A DNA stretch of 9,953 nt from Porphyromonadaceae bacterium (GTDB taxonomy: Bacteria > Bacteroidota > Bacteroidia > Bacteroidales > UBA11471): contig JAJQIP010000128.1 in the NCBI GenBank assembly GCA_021199145.1, positions 1-9,953 of the forward strand, read 5' to 3'. A program made the position numbers and the translations under genes. Below, one piece after another: positions 6,329 to 9,953 of the stretch; positions within the stretch are counted from its first letter, which is position 1, and every line of letters begins with the position of its first letter. The notes under the pieces are model-generated. The model was not told the DNA's origin and ran no database searches. It worked only from the letters and a program-made list of their open reading frames with translations.

Positions 6329-6372
6329 GCATCGCCCCAACGTCCTGGCCAAAGGAGTGTTGTTTTCGATGC
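6329..6372 (-). promoter_or_regulatory. Structured RNA leader of rplM (candidate autoregulatory element)
   Basis: Three nested complementary pairs form one interrupted stem-loop in the rplM leader. GCATCG (6329-6334) pairs with CGATGC (6367-6372), CAAC (6338-6341) with GTTG (6359-6362), and TCCT (6343-6346) with AGGA (6353-6356), leaving a 6-base loop. Internal loops separate the helices. It lies about 37 bases from the GTG start and downstream of the promoter, so it is in the transcript. A palindromic CCCCGGGG (6372-6379) abuts its base. The position and irregular stem are what a ribosomal-protein feedback site looks like, but the ligand (L13, S9 or other) is not shown by the sequence. Confidence 0.55.
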
Positions 6373-6405
6373 CCCGGGGTTGTTATTGTGGTAATAATCG
6401 GACTG

Positions 6406-6437
6406 CAAAGGTACGTTTTTTGTCTATATTCCAAAAA
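6406..6437 (-). promoter_or_regulatory. Promoter of the rplM-rpsI-rpsB-tsf operon
   Basis: The minus strand reads TACCTTTG at 6406-6413, a perfect Bacteroidota -7 element. A TTTTTG at 6432-6437 stands 18 bases upstream as the -33 element. Predicted transcription start is near 6399, giving a leader of about 105 bases to the GTG of rplM. The -7 sequence is identical to the one before yceD and the one at the right edge of the window. Confidence 0.8.
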
Positions 6438-6478
6438 CTTTTCTCCAAAATTTTTTCTCCTTTTCTTTTTTCCTGTGA

Positions 6479-6492
6479 GAAAAGCCCTTTTC
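6479..6492. repeat. Inverted repeat between the divergent promoters (possible operator)
   Basis: GAAAAG and CTTTTC flank a 2-base centre (CC), with a further outer GTG (6475-6477) and CAC (6492-6494) match out of register by two bases. It lies about 40-50 bases upstream of the predicted plus-strand start, where an activator would bind. The surrounding stretch from 6415 to 6500 is strongly pyrimidine-rich on the plus strand, so a chance match is quite possible. Confidence 0.25.
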
Positions 6493-6516
6493 ACGCTTTT
6501 TCGACTCGGATTTTAT

Positions 6517-6524
6517 TATCTTTG
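6517..6524 (+). promoter_or_regulatory. Promoter (-7 element) of the GH106-like gene
   Basis: TATCTTTG matches the Bacteroidota -7 consensus TAnnTTTG. No TTG stands at the ideal -33 distance; the T-rich run near 6497-6501 is the nearest match. Predicted start is around 6531, giving a leader of about 60 bases to the ATG at 6594. Together with the rplM promoter it makes the 301-base gap 6293-6593 a divergent control region; no gene is seen in that gap. Confidence 0.6.
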
Positions 6525-6593
6525 TCCGTTAGCAAGAGATGAATAACCCTGTTCCCCGTTCGTTTATAAAATGACCTTTACACATTATAGGAG

Positions 6594-9500
6594 ATGCATA
6601 GTCCAGGATTTATTGCCGGTGTATTGGGTGTAGGTATAGCTGTCTTGTCGGGTTGTTCGTCCGGTACGATGCCCTCTTCGGGAAGATTGACCGAAGTGGC
6701 CGTCGCTTTTACCTCTCCGCCTGACACGACCCGGACCAAGGTGTGGTGGTTTCACGGGGAGACAGAGACGACCCGTGAGGGAATCACGGCCGACCTTGAA
6801 GCCTATCGTCAGGCCGGAGTAGGCGGTGTGGTCTATTACGACCAAGTCCACAACAGTTCTACTCCCGATGCATTCGAGGCCCTATCGCCCGATTGGTGGG
6901 AGATGCTCCTGTTTGCCGCTCAAGAGGCGGAACGATTAGGCCTTACCTTTGAGTGCCATGTCTCAAACGGCTATGTAGCCGGTGGCCCGTGGATTACTCC
7001 CGACAAAGGTATGCAGCGGCTTGCCGCCACCGATACAGTGTTGCAGGGAGGCAGTCGGGTGGAGGTGGCGTTGCCTCGTCCCGCTTCTACCTATTATAAA
7101 GATGTGGCGGTTCTGGCCTTCCCTTCTACAGGAATTTGGCTGGAAGAGAGCCGTCGGGAGGTGCCTCTGATATCTTCGAATATACCTTCGTTCGATGCCG
7201 AAGCGGTATTTGTTCCTGGGAAAAAACTGGTCTCGATTCCCGTTCAAGAGGCGGGAAAGTCGGTCTACCTCACTCTCGATTTCGGACATGCGTTTACCGC
7301 CCGGAGCCTTACCTACCAGACCGCACCCCGAGGCAAGGCGACTACCAGTGCGACAAATGTACCTGGTCCTCCGGGAGAGACTTTTGTCGGTACCGGTTAT
7401 CAGGAGTTGCCTCCATTGGGACAGCTTGAAGTTTCGGACGATGGTATCCATTATTGTCCTGTATGTGATATTCAGCCCATCTATAAGGCCCATTCATCGT
7501 GGCGGCAAAAGACGGTCGCTTTCCCGACGGTCACGGCCCGTTATTTCCGGTTGAATTTACACGATTGGCAGGCTCCCGGCATTTCTCCCGGATTGCAGTT
7601 GGGCGATGTTACCCTTTCAGCCCGAGCCTGTGTCGATTTGTGGGAGGAAAAGGCGGGCCTCTATTCCGAATATGTCGCTCCTGATCGTACCCCTTCTTAC
7701 GAGATATCGGAGGTGATTGATCCCTCATCTTTGGTCGATTTGACCTCTTGTCTCGATGCGGAGGGTGTTTTGCGTTGGGATGCACCGGCCGGAGAGTGGG
7801 TGGTGTTACGATTCGTCCATCTTCCTACAGGCAGCAAGACCAAGCATGGTCGGCCCAATCTGATTGGACTGGAGTGCGACAAGATGTCGGCCGAAGCTGC
7901 CGAGTGCCAGTGGCAGCACTATTTCGGGGCGATAGCCGATACGTTGAAGCGGCACGGCATAGCTCTGCAAGGCATGGCAATGGATAGTCACGAAGCCGGT
8001 TCGCAAAACTGGACCCCCGGTTTTGAACAGGAGTTTGCCCGTCGTCGGGGGTATGATATGTTACGCTATTTGCCTGTGATGGCAGGGTATGTCGTGGGTT
8101 CAAGTCGGGAGTCCGACGCTTTTCTCTACGATGTGCGCCGCACGATTGCCGATGTGATTTCCGATAACTACTACGCCACGTTCGACCGTTTGTGTCGGGA
8201 GCGTGGTCTTGACTTTACAGCCCAGGCCACCGGCAACGCTTTGTGTATCGTGGCTGACCCGATTCAGGCGAAAGGGCGTGTTTCGAAACCGCAAGGGGAG
8301 TTTTGGGCCATTCATCCCGACGGAAACTATGATATCAAGGAGAGTTCTTCGGCCGCCCATCTTTACGGCAAGACCATCGCTTCGGGCGAAGCCTTCACCG
8401 ACGCCCACTTTTCCCACTCCTTAGCCTATCTCAAACAGTTGGCCGATTATGCCTACTGTTTCGGACTGAATGAGTTTGTTGTCTGTGCCTCGGCCTATCA
8501 GCCGTGGCTTGACCGGATTCCCGGCAATACAGGCGGTGGGCGGCATTACTGCCTCCAGCGCAATAACCCGTTTTGGGCCTATAGTCGGGGTTTCTGGGAT
8601 TATCAGGCCCGTTGCGCCTATGTGATGCGACAGGGAAAGCCGGTTGTCGATTTGGCGGTGTATCTGGGGGAGAATGCCCCCGTGAAGATATTGACCTATC
8701 GCCTGCCCGATATCCCTTCCGGATATGATTTTGATGCCTTTACTTCCGATGCGCTTTTCACCCGTATGGAGGTTCGTGACGGGCTGTTGACCGTGCCCGA
8801 CGGCATAAGTTACCGGTTGATGATTCTGCCCCGTTCCGGAGAGATAACCTTTGCCGCTTTACAGAAAATCGCCACCCTGGTAGCTGGCGGTATGCCGGTG
8901 TATGGCCCTCGCCCCACCGGTTCTCCCACTCGAGAGGATATGGGTCGGGAGGCGGACTATCAGGCTTTGGTCTCCGCTCTGTGGGGAGCGGAAGCGTCTC
9001 TGCAAGGAAGCCATACCTATGGAAAGGGAACGATCTATTGGGGTATGCCGTTGGGAGATGTCTTGGCCTGCCTTGACCTTCCGCCCGATGTGGAGGAAAA
9101 AGCCGGAGATGTAAAAGCTGATAAGCTCTACTTTGCCCATCGCCATCTCTCCGATGCCGATATCTATTTTCTCGACAACCATACCGACCGAGCGGTCTCC
9201 GACACCTTTACTTTCCGGACGCGTTGGCATGCGGCTGAACGGTGGAATCCCGTCAACGGAGAACGTTGCTGTTTGTCCTCCTCTCCCTCGGATACTCTTT
9301 CCCCTTCGTTGGCCTTGCGGTTAGCCCCTCGGGAGTCTTATTTCGTGGTCTTTTCCGCAGAAGCCTCCGAGATCTTGCCCTCAGTCGTATGGCCGGGTGA
9401 GGGTAGGGAAGAGGCTATTCCCGGAGAGTGGAGCGTCTATTTCGACCCTGCTTGGGGAGGACCGGGGGAGGTGCTTTTCCCGACTTTAGACGATTGGACG

Positions 9501-9881
9501 ACCCATTCCCAACCCGGAATCCGATACTATTCCGGTACGGCGGTTTATCAGAACCGGTTTTCGGTACACCGTGTTTCCCCCGACGAACGTCTCTATGTGA
9601 AAATCGCTTGTCTTAATGGGGCTGTCCGAGTCGTAGTGAACGGACGGGAGGTAGGTACCGTCTGGTGTTCCCCTTGGGAACTTGAGATTACCCCTGCCGT
9701 GCAAGAGGGAGAGAATGCAATTGAACTACAGGTCGTCAATTCGTTGATGAACCGTATGATTGGCGATGCCTCCCTGCCGGCCGACGAGCGGTTCACCTAT
9801 GCCTATCCCGAAATAGCCACGGCGGATGATTCGTTAGTTCCCTCCGGTCTTGTAGGGCAAGTATCGATAGAATATCGATAA
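6594..9881 (+). CDS. GH106-like glycoside hydrolase (alpha-L-rhamnosidase type), lipoprotein
   Basis: A 1095-residue secreted glycosidase. Residues 1-20 are a lipoprotein signal peptide with lipobox LSGC and lipidated Cys21. The basic n-region is unusually weak (only His2). No acidic surface-export signal follows the Cys (CSSGTMPSSG), so a periplasm-facing location is more likely. A barrel-type catalytic region begins at KVWWFHGETE (49-58) with ECHVSNGYVAGGPWITP (120-136). It is interrupted by a beta-sandwich insert (about 195-345, ending ARYFRLNL). The barrel resumes with GLECDK and DSHEAGSQNW (Glu467), and HPDGNYDIKESS (Glu583) and ASGEAFT (Glu599) follow; these are candidate catalytic or sugar-binding acids. 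About 700-800 resembles a glutamine-amidotransferase-like fold, and from about 943 there is a GH2-type sugar-binding jelly roll (VNGREVGTVW). This order fits family GH106, whose characterised members remove alpha-L-rhamnose, for example from pectin; the real substrate is unproven. No SusC/SusD or regulator gene is adjacent in the window. The gene looks richer in G+C than the ribosomal genes (by eye). An AGGAG directly abuts the ATG, and an in-frame TAG just upstream fixes the frame's limit. Confidence 0.85.
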   Translation: MHSPGFIAGVLGVGIAVLSGCSSGTMPSSGRLTEVAVAFTSPPDTTRTKVWWFHGETETTREGITADLEAYRQAGVGGVVYYDQVHNSSTPDAFEALSPDWWEMLLFAAQEAERLGLTFECHVSNGYVAGGPWITPDKGMQRLAATDTVLQGGSRVEVALPRPASTYYKDVAVLAFPSTGIWLEESRREVPLISSNIPSFDAEAVFVPGKKLVSIPVQEAGKSVYLTLDFGHAFTARSLTYQTAPRGKATTSATNVPGPPGETFVGTGYQELPPLGQLEVSDDGIHYCPVCDIQPIYKAHSSWRQKTVAFPTVTARYFRLNLHDWQAPGISPGLQLGDVTLSARACVDLWEEKAGLYSEYVAPDRTPSYEISEVIDPSSLVDLTSCLDAEGVLRWDAPAGEWVVLRFVHLPTGSKTKHGRPNLIGLECDKMSAEAAECQWQHYFGAIADTLKRHGIALQGMAMDSHEAGSQNWTPGFEQEFARRRGYDMLRYLPVMAGYVVGSSRESDAFLYDVRRTIADVISDNYYATFDRLCRERGLDFTAQATGNALCIVADPIQAKGRVSKPQGEFWAIHPDGNYDIKESSSAAHLYGKTIASGEAFTDAHFSHSLAYLKQLADYAYCFGLNEFVVCASAYQPWLDRIPGNTGGGRHYCLQRNNPFWAYSRGFWDYQARCAYVMRQGKPVVDLAVYLGENAPVKILTYRLPDIPSGYDFDAFTSDALFTRMEVRDGLLTVPDGISYRLMILPRSGEITFAALQKIATLVAGGMPVYGPRPTGSPTREDMGREADYQALVSALWGAEASLQGSHTYGKGTIYWGMPLGDVLACLDLPPDVEEKAGDVKADKLYFAHRHLSDADIYFLDNHTDRAVSDTFTFRTRWHAAERWNPVNGERCCLSSSPSDTLSPSLALRLAPRESYFVVFSAEASEILPSVVWPGEGREEAIPGEWSVYFDPAWGGPGEVLFPTLDDWTTHSQPGIRYYSGTAVYQNRFSVHRVSPDERLYVKIACLNGAVRVVVNGREVGTVWCSPWELEITPAVQEGENAIELQVVNSLMNRMIGDASLPADERFTYAYPEIATADDSLVPSGLVGQVSIEYR
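9862..9880 (+). terminator. Palindromic hairpin over the stop codon (weak terminator candidate)
   Basis: Two copies of the self-palindromic TATCGATA (9862-9869 and 9873-9880) are separated by GAA. They can pair as an 8-bp stem with a 3-base loop, and they also form a direct repeat. The TAA stop (9879-9881) is part of the second copy. The stem is A/T-rich, and the nearest T-run (six T at 9899-9904) is about 18 bases away, so intrinsic termination here would be weak. Confidence 0.35.
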
Positions 9882-9921
9882 AAATTAAATTATGATTGTT
9901 TTTTGAAATAATAAGAAAAAG

Positions 9922-9953
9922 TTGTTCCGTTTCACAAAAAAAGTGTACCTTTG
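9922..9953 (+). promoter_or_regulatory. Promoter at the right edge, for a gene beyond the window
   Basis: The last eight bases are TACCTTTG, a perfect -7 element, with TTG at 9922-9924 placed 21 bases upstream. The 72-base gap after the glycosidase is otherwise A/T-rich and holds no gene. A plus-strand transcript should begin a few bases outside the window. Confidence 0.6.

Noticed and set aside
6539..6574. 11-codon open frame (MNNPVPRSFIK) in the leader of the glycosidase gene
   Set aside because: It starts about 8 bases after the predicted transcription start and has no recognisable attenuator motif; too short to distinguish from chance.
6293..6593. Small gene in the divergent gap
   Set aside because: The plus-strand frames here (61-73 residues) run through the rplM leader, both promoters and a pyrimidine tract; their proteins are low-complexity Phe/Leu/Ser-rich products of that tract.
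8100..8417. 105-residue minus-strand frame, and several others of 60-176 residues, inside the glycosidase gene
   Set aside because: All lie within one continuous 1095-codon gene with clear domain homology and lack their own signals.
1..9953. CRISPR arrays, insertion sequences, tRNA or rRNA genes, phage or defence genes
   Set aside because: No regularly spaced repeats, transposase motifs, cloverleaf-like sequences or defence-family proteins were seen on either strand.

Overview
This window is a piece of Bacteroidales chromosome (phylum Bacteroidota). The evidence is threefold. Housekeeping proteins have the Bacteroides/Parabacteroides/Barnesiella character (FabH, L13 beginning MDTLSYKTISAN, Era beginning MHKAGFVNIVGNPNVGKS). 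The promoter elements are of the Bacteroidota type: TAnnTTTG at -7 with a TTG near -33, in the form TACCTTTG three times and TATCTTTG once. A large GH106-like lipoprotein glycosidase sits next to the ribosomal genes. The family within the order cannot be fixed from this sequence.

Layout. Nearly everything from 1 to 6292 lies on the minus strand, in three transcription blocks. Read in the direction of transcription, the first is rplM-rpsI-rpsB-tsf (6292 down to 3518). It has a clear promoter at 6406-6437, a structured leader, further structured intergenic RNA before rpsB and before tsf, and a strong intrinsic terminator at 3461-3499. The second is a lone membrane sensor histidine kinase (3370 to 2210) with no response regulator in view. 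The third is yceD-rpmF-fabH-era (2076 to the left edge), with a good promoter at 2100-2130 and hairpins at each boundary after rpmF, including a textbook intrinsic terminator just before era.

On the plus strand, a divergent promoter at about 6517 drives a 1095-residue lipoprotein of the GH106 alpha-L-rhamnosidase type (6594-9881). No SusC/SusD partners are in the window. The last eight bases are another TACCTTTG -7 element, so a plus-strand transcript probably starts just beyond the right edge.

The minus-strand genes serve protein synthesis (L13, S9, S2, EF-Ts, L32, with YceD and Era in ribosome biogenesis) and the start of fatty-acid synthesis (FabH). The plus-strand gene serves glycan breakdown. 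I see no mobile element, CRISPR array, tRNA, rRNA or phage gene, and no convincing new multi-gene system. The least explained material is the RNA structure between the ribosomal-protein genes and around fabH. These are candidate cis-regulatory leaders or attenuators, identified by eye from complementary arms only; no folding program or covariation test was run.
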